Numbered from the stretch's first letter, positions 38,080 through 47,178 are shown. The stretch is DNA of 64,000 nt from Malonomonas rubra DSM 5091 (GCF_900142125.1 NZ_FQZT01000001.1:310001-374000), one strand, 5' to 3'. Translations and numbers: made by a program. The notes: generated by a model from the letters alone, not told the origin.

Positions 38080-39175
38080 TCATTTCCCGCGCAGCAGATA
38101 GGCTTCAATAAACCCATCAAGATCACCGTCGAGAACCGCATCAGTATTGCCAACTTCATGGCTGGTACGGTGATCTTTCACCATGCGGTAGGGGTGCAAT
38201 ACATAAGAACGGATCTGGCTGCCAAAACCGATCTCCTTTTTATCTTCGGAGAAGGATGCGGCCTCCTCTTCCTTCTTGCGCATCTCCGCTTCGTAAAGGC
38301 GGGCCTTGAGCTGACTCATCGCTGTTGCACGGTTCTTGTGCTGAGACCGCTGATTCTGACAGGAAACAACAATTCCCGTCGGCAGGTGAGTGATCCGGAT
38401 CGCCGAGTCGGTCTTATTGATGTGCTGGCCACCGGCACCACTGGCGCGAAAGGTATCGACCTTGATGTCCTTCTCTTCGATTTCGATATCGATTGAATCA
38501 TCGAGCTCGGGGAAAACAAACACCGAACAGAACGAGGTGTGTCTCTTTGCAGCAGCGTCGAAGGGGGAAATCCGTACCAGGCGATGAATACCATTCTCGG
38601 CTCGCAGGTAACCGTAGGCATAATCCCCTTTGACTTCAATCGTCGCGCTTTTAATACCAGCTTCATCAGCTGGCAGGTATTCTGTGAACTCTGTTTTGAA
38701 CCCTTTGCGCTCACAGTAGCGCAAATACATCCTCAGCAGCATACCGGCCCAATCCTGTGCCTCAGTACCACCAGCTCCGGCATTGATACTCAACGTCGCG
38801 TTATTGGCGTCATGCTCACCGGAGAGCATGCGTGCGAATTCCATTTTATCAATCTGCCTGGCCACGCCTGGAAGCATTTCGTTGACCTCGGCAAGAGACT
38901 CTTCGTCTTCTACCTCTTCACCAAGTTCAATCAGGACCTGTGCATCTTCCAACTGCTGCTTAGCCGAATCACAATCCTCAACAATTTTCTGCAGTGTGGT
39001 TCTTTCTTTCAGCAGTTCCTGCGCTTTGTCACCCTGATTCCAGAATTCGGGGTCGGCGATTTCTGCCTCTAATTCCTGAACCCGTTCACGCTTGGCATCG
39101 ACGTCAAAGATACCTCCAGAGGTCCTGGAGTTTTTCCTGCAATTCTTTGACGGTCTCTTTCGGTTCGCGGAACAT
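38080..39175 (-). CDS. prfB: Peptide chain release factor 2, with programmed +1 frameshift
   Basis: RF2 terminates translation at UAA/UGA; about 364 residues including the recoded site. The first frame runs from ATG 39175 for 23 codons to CTT then TGA (39106-39104); a Shine-Dalgarno-like GGAGG sits just upstream (CTGGAGGTATCTTTGAC), the classic autoregulatory RF2 frameshift. Skipping one T places the ribosome in the main frame (GAC...). The product shows the SPF codon-recognition motif SPFDAAAKR and the GGQ motif SGAGGQHINKTDSA. Without the shift the annotation loses 75 N-terminal residues. Confidence 0.96.
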
Positions 39176-39260
39176 ATTTAAATTCTCCCTGGAATTGATA
39201 ACGAATTGGCCGGGGAGTATAACGCAAACGAACGCAAAAAACAGCCCCGGAAAATGAAAA

Positions 39261-39282
39261 GGGCGACCCAGTGGATCGCCCC
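39261..39282 (-). terminator. Terminator of the feoB operon
   Basis: 6-bp stem GGGCGA/TCGCCC with a 9-base loop followed on the minus strand by TTTTCATTTT. Ends the dtxR gene 10 bases after its stop. Confidence 0.6.
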
Positions 39283-39288
39283 GAATGA

Positions 39289-39951
39289 TTATTTCGTCGG
39301 CCGCCTGATAAAGATCTCACGCGCAAGCATATCGTCAACAGCAAACTGTGAATGGCCAACCTTGAAAATGTAACTGGGAAAGGTCTGCGACAGTTGCAGT
39401 TCACTGCCGGGCAACACGCCCATACTCATCAGTTTTTGCATTTTCTTGCCATCGCTGGCAGCGAGGTAGGCAATTTCACCCATCTCGCCCGATTTCAACT
39501 CGGTTAAAGGAACAATGCCTGGGGAGCCCTGCTTGCGGGCTTCCTCGCAACAGGTTCCGGGTGGGATCGGCTTGCCGTGCGGACAGGTGGTCGGGTGGTT
39601 AAGCAGGGTACAGATTTTGGTGTCGACGCCCTGGTGCAGCAGATGCTCGAAGGCGCAAGCCTGCTCATTGCCCTCAGCACCCTGAATATCAAGAATGTCC
39701 ATCATCAGGCGCTCTGCCAGTCGGTGGCGGCGAACCGTCATCTCCGCTTCGGGGCGGCCTTCACGCCGCAGGTAAACACGATCACCCTTCACCTCGACAT
39801 AGGCAAGCTTGACCAGTTCATCGATCCCTTCCTGCAGATCCTCCGGCGACAGAATACAGTCGCTGAGCAGGAAGCCAACGTCGTCACCTTCAACCGTGGC
39901 GATCCAGAGCGATTCGAGTATTTCTTCCGCTTTTGGCGACACTTTACTCAT
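39289..39951 (-). CDS. DtxR/MntR-family metal-dependent regulator with FeoA domain
   Basis: 220-residue regulator. N-terminal winged helix (about 5-65), a dimerisation/metal domain with multiple Cys/His ligands (CAFEHLLHQGVDTKICTLL and CPHGKPIPPGTCCEE) and a C-terminal SH3-like FeoA domain (about 150-216; ELKSGEMGEIAYLA ... MSMGVLPGSELQLSQ). DtxR proteins repress iron or manganese uptake genes when loaded with metal. It is the last gene of the fur-feoB operon, overlapping the preceding small zinc-ribbon gene by eight bases. Metal and target are inferred. Confidence 0.92.
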   Translation of the reverse strand: MSKVSPKAEEILESLWIATVEGDDVGFLLSDCILSPEDLQEGIDELVKLAYVEVKGDRVYLRREGRPEAEMTVRRHRLAERLMMDILDIQGAEGNEQACAFEHLLHQGVDTKICTLLNHPTTCPHGKPIPPGTCCEEARKQGSPGIVPLTELKSGEMGEIAYLAASDGKKMQKLMSMGVLPGSELQLSQTFPSYIFKVGHSQFAVDDMLAREIFIRRPTK

Positions 39952-40135
39952 CAGTTTTTTCCTCGTTATTTTTCTGCAGCATTTTGCGCAGAAATTTTCC
40001 CGGTGCCGGATTGGCGTAACCGCAATAAGGACAATGTATCTTGCGACAGCCCCCTCGGCAACTTCCGCAGGGACTTTTTCCGTCTCCCGGACCTAAATCG
40101 GCCGGAATTTCCTTGCCGCACAGGCCGCAATTCAT
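39944..40135 (-). CDS. Small Cys-rich zinc-ribbon protein in the feo operon
   Basis: 63-residue protein with four Cys pairs or clusters: CGLCGK, CGSCRGGCRK and CPYCGYANP, i.e. nine Cys, plus a basic tail (KFLRKMLQKNNEEK). It overlaps feoB by four bases and the dtxR gene by eight, so the operon order fur-feoB-this-dtxR is firm. It could be a FeoC-like factor or an iron-binding protein; FeoC of E. coli is a winged helix with Cys, and this is not obviously the same. Function unknown. Confidence 0.75.
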   Translation of the reverse strand: MNCGLCGKEIPADLGPGDGKSPCGSCRGGCRKIHCPYCGYANPAPGKFLRKMLQKNNEEKTDE

Positions 40136-42093
40136 GCCAGTAAACCCGTGGTCAGCAAGATTTTATTCAGAACCCAGCCACATGAAAAGGCAAGCAGAGA
40201 GACAAAAACAAAAATCGACACTGAGACCCGCAAGCCCCGTTCTTTCTTCATCATCAGGAACTGGGCAATGCAGGGTACAAACAAGGTCAAGGTTACTGCT
40301 GCAACGGTCAATTGAGCTGGCGTCAGCAAGCCATTCGTTTGCAGGTCGTATAATCCGGCAGCACCGAAGTCTCGGCGGAAAAAGCCGAAGACAAAAGCGG
40401 ATGTTGCTTCAACAGGCAGTCCGATCGCTCGCACTACCGGAGACAACGCACCGATTAATCCTTCCAGCACATTGAGCATTTTCAGCGACCAGAGAATAAA
40501 AGAGGCAAACAGGAAGAGCGGCAGTATCTCCATGAAATAAGACTGCATGCGACTCAAAGTTTTCACCAGCACATTACGCAGCTGCGGCAGGCGCATCGGC
40601 GGCAATTCCATGTAAAATATCGGGTGCTCGCCCGGCATCACTTTCGCGGCCAGCAAACCGACCAGCAGGAAGACGAGAATCATTGCCAGCAGCCAGACAG
40701 CCAGTGCACCAGGAACTCCGGAGAGAAGACCGAGTATGACACCAAGCTGAGCGCTACAAGGGATCGCCAGTGCCAGGAGAATGGTGGCAATAATACGCTC
40801 GCGCACGGTTTCCAGTGTTCGTGTCACCATTGTTGCCATAGTGTCGCAACCGAAACCGAGGACCATCGGAATAACTGCACGCCCTGAGAGTCCGATCTTT
40901 TTAAACACGCGATCGACCAGCAAAGCTAAGCGCGGGAAATAGCCCGTGTCTTCAAGCAGCGAAAACATCAGGAAAAAGGTTCCCACAATCGGTAGCACCA
41001 GCGCAACGGCATAACGAATTCCCAGCGTCCAGAGACCGTACTCGCCGACCAACAGCTCAAACAACCACTCGGCGGAAACATGCTGCTGCACAAAATTGAT
41101 CACCGGTGGATTGATATATTCTTCGAAAATGTTGCCTTCCAGAAGATCGACCAGTGTCCCCGCACCAAAACCTCCGACGAACTTGTAAAGACCAAAATAA
41201 ACAACCAACAGCAAAATCGGTACGCCACTCCAAGGATTAACAGTCCATCGCGACAGGAGTTCGGCAAAAGGCTCTTTTTCGGACAGCTCGGTCTGCTGAA
41301 CGACTCCGTCAAGCATCTGCTTACAGATTTTCTTGCGTTCCATGCTGATCTGCAGGTGCAAATCAGCACGACGCTCGAAAATGACATCTCGCACCAGCGT
41401 CTGCAGCAATTCAAGATTTTCAGTATTCTCACCAGTCACAATCAGCTGTTCGACATCTTCATCCTTCTGCATCAGCAAAAGGCTGGTCGCACGCTTGCTG
41501 AACCGGTAGTCCCCTTTGATAACTGTAGCCAAACGCGTGACGTCGCGCTCCAGATCGCTGCCATAAGTGAATGTTTTGTGTGGCACAGATGCGTATTCGC
41601 TGATCGCCTGTTGTAGCTCTGGCAACCCCTGACGGCGCTTCATAACTGTACCGATGACCGGAACACCAAGGTTCTTCTGCAGTTTCTGCAGATCGATCTC
41701 CATACCGAGTCGCTTCGCTTCATCGAGGATGTTGACCACCAGAATGATCGGCAGACCGGCTTCAATCAATTGCAGTGTCATCGGCAGCATCCGCTCGATA
41801 TTGCGGGCATCGATCACATGCAAAACAGCGTGAGGAGTTTCTTGCAGCAGGATCTGCCGCGCCACCCTCTCCTCTTCTGTAATCGGCATGATTGAATACA
41901 TACCGGGGGTGTCGAGGATTTCGTAATCAGTTCCGGCGATTTCGCACTGCCCGCGCGAAACTTCGACCGATGTCCCGGGGTAGTTGGAAACGGTAGTGTA
42001 GGCGCCGGTCAAAACATTAAACAGGACGCTTTTACCGACATTGGGGTTACCGACCAAAACAACTTTCGGTAACGGCTGTTGCTGCTCTGCCAT
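40132..42093 (-). CDS. feoB: Ferrous iron transport protein B
   Basis: GTPase-fused inner-membrane ferrous iron transporter, 653 residues from MAEQQQPLPK. G1 GNPNVGKSVLFN, G3 DTPGMYS and G4 NILD lie in the N-terminal G domain (about 10-170), followed by the GDI helical region and the membrane part with two Gate motifs (GFGCDTMATM and the conserved PCSAQL). A longer frame starting at 42216 lies inside fur and is not conserved. Start codon has a weak binding site; translational coupling with fur 37 bases upstream is likely. Confidence 0.93.
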   Translation of the reverse strand: MAEQQQPLPKVVLVGNPNVGKSVLFNVLTGAYTTVSNYPGTSVEVSRGQCEIAGTDYEILDTPGMYSIMPITEEERVARQILLQETPHAVLHVIDARNIERMLPMTLQLIEAGLPIILVVNILDEAKRLGMEIDLQKLQKNLGVPVIGTVMKRRQGLPELQQAISEYASVPHKTFTYGSDLERDVTRLATVIKGDYRFSKRATSLLLMQKDEDVEQLIVTGENTENLELLQTLVRDVIFERRADLHLQISMERKKICKQMLDGVVQQTELSEKEPFAELLSRWTVNPWSGVPILLLVVYFGLYKFVGGFGAGTLVDLLEGNIFEEYINPPVINFVQQHVSAEWLFELLVGEYGLWTLGIRYAVALVLPIVGTFFLMFSLLEDTGYFPRLALLVDRVFKKIGLSGRAVIPMVLGFGCDTMATMVTRTLETVRERIIATILLALAIPCSAQLGVILGLLSGVPGALAVWLLAMILVFLLVGLLAAKVMPGEHPIFYMELPPMRLPQLRNVLVKTLSRMQSYFMEILPLFLFASFILWSLKMLNVLEGLIGALSPVVRAIGLPVEATSAFVFGFFRRDFGAAGLYDLQTNGLLTPAQLTVAAVTLTLFVPCIAQFLMMKKERGLRVSVSIFVFVSLLAFSCGWVLNKILLTTGLLA

Positions 42094-42130
42094 AATTTCT
42101 GCGGACTCTCGAAAAGCTAAAGTTTGATAA

Positions 42131-42565
42131 TCACTGGCCGTCCGCAGCACAGGCTGCACAAAGACCGTAAAGTTCCAGGCGATGGTTCTTGATGGTGAAG
42201 TGATGGGCTGCTGCAACCGACTCCTGCAGTTTTTCGATCTGCGGCTCTTCGAACTCGATGATCAGTCCGCACTTGGTACAGATAAGATGATCATGATGCT
42301 CCTCGCCATGAACAGGCTCGAAACGGGTCTGGCCATCACCAAAATTGCGCTCGGCAGCAATGCCGCATTCTGCAAACAGTTTCAGGGTGCGATGTACTGT
42401 CGCGTAGCCGATTTTGGGGTGGTCCGCCCGCAGCTGCAAATACAGTTCTTCGGTCGAGAGATGGGAGTCAGACGCCAGAAATGCCTCCAGAATCACCATC
42501 CGCTGGCTGGTGTTCTTCAGCCCCTGTTGATTGAGGTACTCGTTGAACAGTTTAACCTGATCCAT
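42131..42565 (-). CDS. fur: Fur-family ferric uptake regulator
   Basis: 144-residue metal-responsive repressor: winged helix (GLKNTSQRMVILEAFLASDSHLSTEELY), HHDHLICTKCG metal site, and a second CxxC (CAACA) for zinc near the C-terminus. First gene of the operon with feoB and dtxR. A near-perfect Fur box lies between its promoter and start (42593-42607), giving iron-dependent autoregulation and control of feoB. Whether it is a true Fur or a Zur/PerR-like paralogue cannot be fully decided, but the feoB context favours Fur. Confidence 0.92.
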   Translation of the reverse strand: MDQVKLFNEYLNQQGLKNTSQRMVILEAFLASDSHLSTEELYLQLRADHPKIGYATVHRTLKLFAECGIAAERNFGDGQTRFEPVHGEEHHDHLICTKCGLIIEFEEPQIEKLQESVAAAHHFTIKNHRLELYGLCAACAADGQ

Positions 42566-42592
42566 CGCTCTATCCTCTGCATAGCAAGAAAT

Positions 42593-42607
42593 TGAAAACG
42601 ATTTTCA
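42593..42607. promoter_or_regulatory. Fur box controlling the fur-feoB operon
   Basis: TGAAAACGATTTTCA, a 7-1-7 inverted repeat matching the Fur consensus TGATAATNATTATCA. It lies just downstream of the -10 (TAGTTT, 42609-42614) of a TTGACC-N17 promoter (-35 at 42632-42637), so bound Fur blocks transcription. Confidence 0.8.
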
Positions 42608-42608
42608 G

Positions 42609-42637
42609 AAACTAGAAAAATAAGGCGAAAAGGTCAA
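42609..42637 (-). promoter_or_regulatory. fur-feoB promoter
   Basis: Minus strand TTGACC, 17-base spacer, TAGTTT, immediately upstream of the Fur box, about 45 bases before the fur start. Confidence 0.6.
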
Positions 42638-42660
42638 GCAAAATCGGCGCGCAACAAAAT

Positions 42661-42682
42661 AAGGCGTCCCTGCGGACGCCTT
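42661..42682 (-). terminator. Terminator of the ccdA operon
   Basis: 9-bp perfect stem AAGGCGTCC/GGACGCCTT (42661-42669 and 42674-42682), 4-base loop, then ATTTTG on the minus strand. Separates the ccdA operon from the fur promoter. Confidence 0.75.
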
Positions 42683-42708
42683 GAAATCACAACGGTTTTA
42701 GTAACTTT

Positions 42709-43458
42709 TCAGGCTGGCGGAAAGATGGTGTAGAGATAACCAGCGATACGGGTAAACATATCAAAGAAAAGCAATACACCCGCAACCATCAGCAGCACTC
42801 CAGTGCAGATCTCGACAACCCGAATATGCTTTTTGAAACGATTAAAGAAACCGAGAAAGCTGTGAAACAAAATACCGGATATCAGGAAGGGAATCCCCAG
42901 CCCCAACGAATACGCCGAAAGCAGCAAAATACCTTTGCCTGCTCCACCTGTGCTGCTGGCAGCAATAGCCAGTATAGCCCCGAGGATCGGGCCGATACAG
43001 GGGGTCCAGCCAGCGGCAAAAGCGATGCCGACGAAAAAGGTACCGACAAAGCCCGTTGGCTTATTGCGCAACTGAATCCGCTTTTCCCCCAACAGCATGC
43101 CGAAAGGAAACAGGCTGCTTAAGTGGATACCAAAGAGGAATATCAACACGCCCCCGACCTTCTGGATGATTCCCAGGCCTTCCCGCATGTTGGCCTGAAA
43201 GGTCGAAGATGCCAGCCCGGCCAACGCACCTAACGCGATAAATATTGCTGAAAACCCGGCGATAAAGGCAAGGGAATGCAGAATAACCGTCATCCGCACC
43301 TTGCCCCCAGCGTGCGTATCGTTCAGCTCACCAAAGGATAAGCCAGAGATATAAGTCAGGTACGACGGAATCAATGGCAAAACGCAGGGTGAAAAATAAG
43401 AAAGAAGACCCGCAGTAAATGCGATCCAGATGGTGACATCAGCACCGGAAGCGCCCAT
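42709..43458 (-). CDS. ccdA: CcdA-like thiol electron transporter
   Basis: 249-residue inner-membrane protein with six helices that carries reducing equivalents from cytoplasmic thioredoxin to periplasmic thiol proteins, e.g. for cytochrome c maturation. The two active Cys are in FSPCVLPLIPSY and GWTPCIGPILG. Start at 43458 after AAGGAG. It follows the TlpA-like gene by 16 bases, so both form a periplasmic disulfide-reduction unit. Belongs to the DsbD-beta/CcdA family by length. Confidence 0.93.
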   Translation of the reverse strand: MGASGADVTIWIAFTAGLLSYFSPCVLPLIPSYLTYISGLSFGELNDTHAGGKVRMTVILHSLAFIAGFSAIFIALGALAGLASSTFQANMREGLGIIQKVGGVLIFLFGIHLSSLFPFGMLLGEKRIQLRNKPTGFVGTFFVGIAFAAGWTPCIGPILGAILAIAASSTGGAGKGILLLSAYSLGLGIPFLISGILFHSFLGFFNRFKKHIRVVEICTGVLLMVAGVLLFFDMFTRIAGYLYTIFPPA

Positions 43459-43474
43459 GAAAAAAGACTCCTTG

Positions 43475-44014
43475 TTAACCGTTCAGCAGGAAGTTGATCA
43501 ACTGTACAGCCTTCGGTGAAGTCCAGTCGATGGCACCGATCACCTTTTCGACAATGTTGCCGTTACGATCAATGATGTAGGTTTCCGGGAAACGGAATAC
43601 TTTATACATGTTTTGTACTTCAGCATCGACATCAAGCAGGATCGGGAAACTGTAGGGGGTACGCTTGAGAAACGCATCGACCAGCGATTTACCATCCTTT
43701 TCAACGTTGACTGCAAGCATCACCAGTCCTTGATCTTTGAATTTGCGATGCAGCATCTCCATCGAAGGCATCTCTTCCCGGCAGGGAGGGCACCAGGTTG
43801 CCCAGAAATTGAGAATAACCACTTTCCCTTTCAGGTCCGCCAGTGAAACATTATTGCCCTGCATATCGAGTAGAGTAAAGTTGGGTGCCGGGCTTCCTTT
43901 ACCCAAATTTGCAGCCACTTGAGGTTGGTCCTGTGTTTGCTGATCGCCACAGGCAGAAAGAAGCAGAGTTGCCAGCAGCACCAGAACCAAGGTCGTCAGT
44001 GTTTTTATCCGCAT
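43475..44014 (-). CDS. TlpA/ResA-family thiol-disulfide oxidoreductase lipoprotein
   Basis: 179-residue periplasmic thioredoxin-fold lipoprotein: signal with lipobox LLLSACG (Cys at residue 22), then a TlpA/ResA domain with the redox motif WATWCPPCREEM (CPPC), an ordinary Cys version. Likely reduces apocytochrome c haem-binding cysteines or other periplasmic disulfides, with electrons from the CcdA-like protein downstream. It follows the DegP-like gene by 16 bases on the same strand. Confidence 0.93.
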   Translation of the reverse strand: MRIKTLTTLVLVLLATLLLSACGDQQTQDQPQVAANLGKGSPAPNFTLLDMQGNNVSLADLKGKVVILNFWATWCPPCREEMPSMEMLHRKFKDQGLVMLAVNVEKDGKSLVDAFLKRTPYSFPILLDVDAEVQNMYKVFRFPETYIIDRNGNIVEKVIGAIDWTSPKAVQLINFLLNG

Positions 44015-44030
44015 CAGTTAAATCCTTTAT

Positions 44031-45338
44031 TTACGGCAGTTCGATCAGATAGCCCCGATTGTTGCGTACAACCAGGAAAGAGAGTGGCAAGCGACCGATT
44101 TTTTCTCCGATAACAGTTTCGAAATCGGTCAACTTTTCGATTTCGATGCCAGCCACTTTGGCGATTCCGTCTCCACGCTGCAGACCGATTTTATCTGCTG
44201 GCGAGTCATCGACAACCTCGTCGATCAAAACACCACGGCGGCCTTGCTTCAACGTAAAACCAAAAGTGCGCCGAGTATATGATAATTCATATCCTTTCGG
44301 CAAGGAGGTTAATCGTACCTTTTTCTGCTGCTCTTTCAACCCACGCAGGAGAGTTATATCAAGCGTGTCATCAGGAGTGTACGTCTGCAGGAGCGAATAG
44401 TATTCATCAATCGACGCAATCGGGACACCATCAATCGCCAGCACCACGTCGGCAATCTGGAAGCCAGCTTTTTCAGCGGGAGAGTCTTCCAGCAACTCTT
44501 CGATCAGCACCCCACCGTCACCGCGCGAACGCGTAAAAGAGCTGCTGACTTCAACCGGAATGATGCCCAGAAAGACGTGACGCACCTTGCCATAATCGAT
44601 CAGATCGTTAAGGACCCGTTTAGCGGTATCGATCGGGATGGAAAAACCGATTCCCTGAGCCTGGCGTGCGATTGCAGTGTTGATACCGACCAGTTCTCCG
44701 TTGATGTTGATTAAAGGCCCACCCGAGTTGCCGGGATTGATCAGAGCATCGGTCTGAATAAAAACCGAAGAAAAACCATCGGCGATCTGAATTTGTCTTT
44801 TGGTTGAGCTGATGATGCCGGTCGTAATTGAGTGGCCAAGCCCCAAAGGGTTACCGATGGCAATAACCGATTCTCCAAGCATCAGATCATCGGAGCGAGC
44901 AGGCTGCAAAAAAGGATAGGTCCCCTTCTCTTCAATTTTCAAAACCGCCAGATCGATGCGCCCATCGATTCCGATCAACCTGGCTTCCAGCTCTTTGTTT
45001 CTTTCCGGCAGAGCGACGAAAATCTTTGATGCCTTTTCAACCACGTGAGCGTTAGTGAGAATATGCCCGTCGGCAGAAATAATCACACCGGAACCGAGTG
45101 ACTGGGTCTTGTAGCTGCGCGGCGGCAACATATCGTTGAAGAACTGCTCGAAGATCGAATCTCCAAAACCGAAAAATGGAGTGCTGCGCCTTTGAACAAT
45201 CTCTTCGGTACGGATGTTGACAACAGCATCGCGCGCTTTTGCAATAGCTTCGACCACAGGGGTGCGTCGTTCAGCTGCATTGGCACTAAATAGTGGCAAC
45301 AGCAGCAAAATCAGAACAAGAAAACAACGGACGAACAT
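44031..45338 (-). CDS. DegP/DegQ-like periplasmic serine protease (HtrA family)
   Basis: 435-residue trypsin-like protease/chaperone for misfolded envelope proteins. Signal peptide (residues 1-22), catalytic H98 (ILTNAHVVEKA), D129 (GRIDLAVLK) and S204 (INPGNSGGP), two C-terminal PDZ domains (about 265-340 and 350-430). Upstream of the TlpA- and CcdA-like genes on the same strand, consistent with a periplasmic quality-control operon. No envelope-stress promoter consensus was identified. Confidence 0.95.
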   Translation of the reverse strand: MFVRCFLVLILLLLPLFSANAAERRTPVVEAIAKARDAVVNIRTEEIVQRRSTPFFGFGDSIFEQFFNDMLPPRSYKTQSLGSGVIISADGHILTNAHVVEKASKIFVALPERNKELEARLIGIDGRIDLAVLKIEEKGTYPFLQPARSDDLMLGESVIAIGNPLGLGHSITTGIISSTKRQIQIADGFSSVFIQTDALINPGNSGGPLININGELVGINTAIARQAQGIGFSIPIDTAKRVLNDLIDYGKVRHVFLGIIPVEVSSSFTRSRGDGGVLIEELLEDSPAEKAGFQIADVVLAIDGVPIASIDEYYSLLQTYTPDDTLDITLLRGLKEQQKKVRLTSLPKGYELSYTRRTFGFTLKQGRRGVLIDEVVDDSPADKIGLQRGDGIAKVAGIEIEKLTDFETVIGEKIGRLPLSFLVVRNNRGYLIELP

Positions 45339-45458
45339 GGGAAGAACTCTCCTACCAGAATGCTAGTTTGTATTATTTATTGAAGCCACGTACGACCCAA
45401 GCAAGGAGTCTACACAACTCCTGTTTCCATTGTCCAGACAAGCCGGCAACAACAATCC

Positions 45459-45487
45459 TTGATGCCAATAGACAGTCACTTTAATCT
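45459..45487 (+). promoter_or_regulatory. Promoter of the AEC transporter gene
   Basis: TTGATG, 17-base spacer, TAATCT, ending about 30 bases before the ATG at 45518 (with CCGGAGG binding site). Confidence 0.5.
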
Positions 45488-45517
45488 AGGCTATGCTGCC
45501 CCCGTTCCGGAGGTTGC

Positions 45518-46459
45518 ATGACGCTGTTTATCGACACTCTTATCATTGTCTTGCCAGTTTTTCTGGTCATCGGACTCGGACAGCTCCTGTTCCAGTTGAG
45601 CCTGTTCGATAATCATTTCGTACAACAGACCAACAAACTGGTATATGTCGTCTTTTTGCCGCTATTGCTGTTTCATAAAATTGGCAAAGCGGACTTTGCC
45701 AGCTACTTCAATGCAGAGTTGGTCATCGGTTCTTCGCTGGTCATTGCAATCGGCTTTCTTCTAACCTACAGCTACAGCGGGTTGCGGCACTACCTCCCAG
45801 CTGTTCGTGGAAGTTTCTGCCAAGGCGCTTTTCGTGGCAACCTGGCTTATGTTGGCCTGGCAATCTGCATGAACGCTTACGGCGACGATGGACTAACTCG
45901 TGCCGGCATTTTGATGGGTTTTCTTGTCCCTGTTCTGAATTTTTTTGCCATTTTGGCGTTATTGCTTCCCCACCGCGGAAGCACAGCTGAAAAACAACCG
46001 AACTGGCTCACCCAGATAGCACTCAACCCACTGATCATTGCATCTTTTCTCGGTGTTATCTGGAGCTATTGGCACCTGCCCGTACCGATCGTTATTGACC
46101 GGGCCCTGAATATCACGACCGGACTCACTCTGCCGCTGGCTTTGCTGGCAATTGGTGGCGCTTTTTCCATGGAGCGTTTAAAAGGCGATCTAAGAGTCGC
46201 CGGGCTGGCAACGATAGTCAAGTTGGCGCTGCTGCCACTCGTTGCTGCTTTACTGCTCAGCTTTTTGAATGTTACGGGGACTGATTTTGGGGTCGGCATT
46301 CTCATGGCTGGCACACCCGCTGCGACCGCGACCTACATTATGGCGGCACAAATGAAAGGTGACGCAGAACTGGCTGGTTCTATCGTCATGCTGTCGACCC
46401 TCAGTTCTGCAGTCAGTTACACCATTATCCTTTTGATTCTGCAGACAATTGCAATGTAA
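45518..46459 (+). CDS. AEC-family transporter
   Basis: 313-residue inner-membrane protein of the auxin efflux carrier family (AEC), with about ten hydrophobic helices in two halves and the GNLAYVGLAI and GTPAAT-like segments (MAGTPAATATYIMA) of the family. Bacterial members carry small organic acids such as malate; substrate unknown here. Strong GGAGG binding site. The downstream methyltransferase starts 14 bases later with GTG, so the two may be one operon. Confidence 0.9.
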   Translation: MTLFIDTLIIVLPVFLVIGLGQLLFQLSLFDNHFVQQTNKLVYVVFLPLLLFHKIGKADFASYFNAELVIGSSLVIAIGFLLTYSYSGLRHYLPAVRGSFCQGAFRGNLAYVGLAICMNAYGDDGLTRAGILMGFLVPVLNFFAILALLLPHRGSTAEKQPNWLTQIALNPLIIASFLGVIWSYWHLPVPIVIDRALNITTGLTLPLALLAIGGAFSMERLKGDLRVAGLATIVKLALLPLVAALLLSFLNVTGTDFGVGILMAGTPAATATYIMAAQMKGDAELAGSIVMLSTLSSAVSYTIILLILQTIAM

Positions 46460-46473
46460 TCACGGAGATTCTT

Positions 46474-47067
46474 GTGAAGGAAGATTATCAACCTTTTGTC
46501 CTCGGCACTCGTTTCTGCATTCTCCCACCGGATATCACTCCTCCGGAAGGAGACTTTATCCACCTGACAATGGAGCGCGGCGCATTCGGCTCCGGCGAGC
46601 ATGAAACCACCCGAAGCTGCCTGGAATTTCTGGAACAAATGAATCTGCAAGGAAATGAAAAAGTTCTTGATCTCGGCAGCGGAACTGGCATCCTCTCGAT
46701 TGCGGCACTTCTTTTAGGGGCACAGCATGCGTGGTGCGTCGATATTGAGGCCTACGCCGTTCGCAGCTGCGAGCGAAACTGCGAACGGAATGGTGTCAAT
46801 AAGAGGGTTACACATGTCTGCGGAACTCTGGACAAACTGGGCGAGGATGGGTTCGATTTGATTTTGGCAAATATTTACGGAGATATCCTGCTTGATGTCG
46901 CTGACAATTTAATTTCCAAAGCGAAACCGGGTACAAAAATTCTGCTGTCCGGCATTCTGTGGGAATACAATTTTGATGTTCGACAAAAATATCAAAGACT
47001 TGGTTGTAAACTGATAAAAAACAAAATGATGGAAGAGTTCAGTACAGTCTTGCTGATCAAGAAGTGA
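46474..47067 (+). CDS. Short PrmA-like methyltransferase
   Basis: 197-residue SAM methyltransferase resembling ribosomal protein L11 methyltransferase (PrmA): AFGSGEHETT matches PrmA's AFGTGTHPTT, followed by LDLGSGTGILSIAA (SAM motif I) and NIYGDILLDVADNL (PrmA NIL/ANI motif). PrmA is about 290-300 residues; this one lacks the N-terminal L11-binding domain, so it may act on another protein or small molecule. GTG start at 46474 has GGAG six bases upstream. Confidence 0.82.
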   Translation: MKEDYQPFVLGTRFCILPPDITPPEGDFIHLTMERGAFGSGEHETTRSCLEFLEQMNLQGNEKVLDLGSGTGILSIAALLLGAQHAWCVDIEAYAVRSCERNCERNGVNKRVTHVCGTLDKLGEDGFDLILANIYGDILLDVADNLISKAKPGTKILLSGILWEYNFDVRQKYQRLGCKLIKNKMMEEFSTVLLIKK

Positions 47068-47110
47068 TTTGCCCTATCTCTATGCACAAAACCTCCCCAC
47101 CTGAACAAAA

Positions 47111-47140
47111 ATATGGGCGAATCCAAAGATTCGCCCATAT
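47111..47140 (-). terminator. Terminator of sdhCAB
   Basis: 13-bp perfect stem ATATGGGCGAATC/GATTCGCCCATAT with loop CAAA, then TTTTTG on the minus strand; 38 bases after the sdhB stop, also facing the convergent methyltransferase gene. Confidence 0.85.
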
Positions 47141-47178
47141 AGCACAAAAAAACTAATTCTATTAATCGAATAAAAGAC

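Noticed and set aside
38080-38952. prfB as a 290-codon gene starting at 38952
   Set aside because: Lacks the RF2 N-terminus; the upstream frame plus frameshift site restores it.
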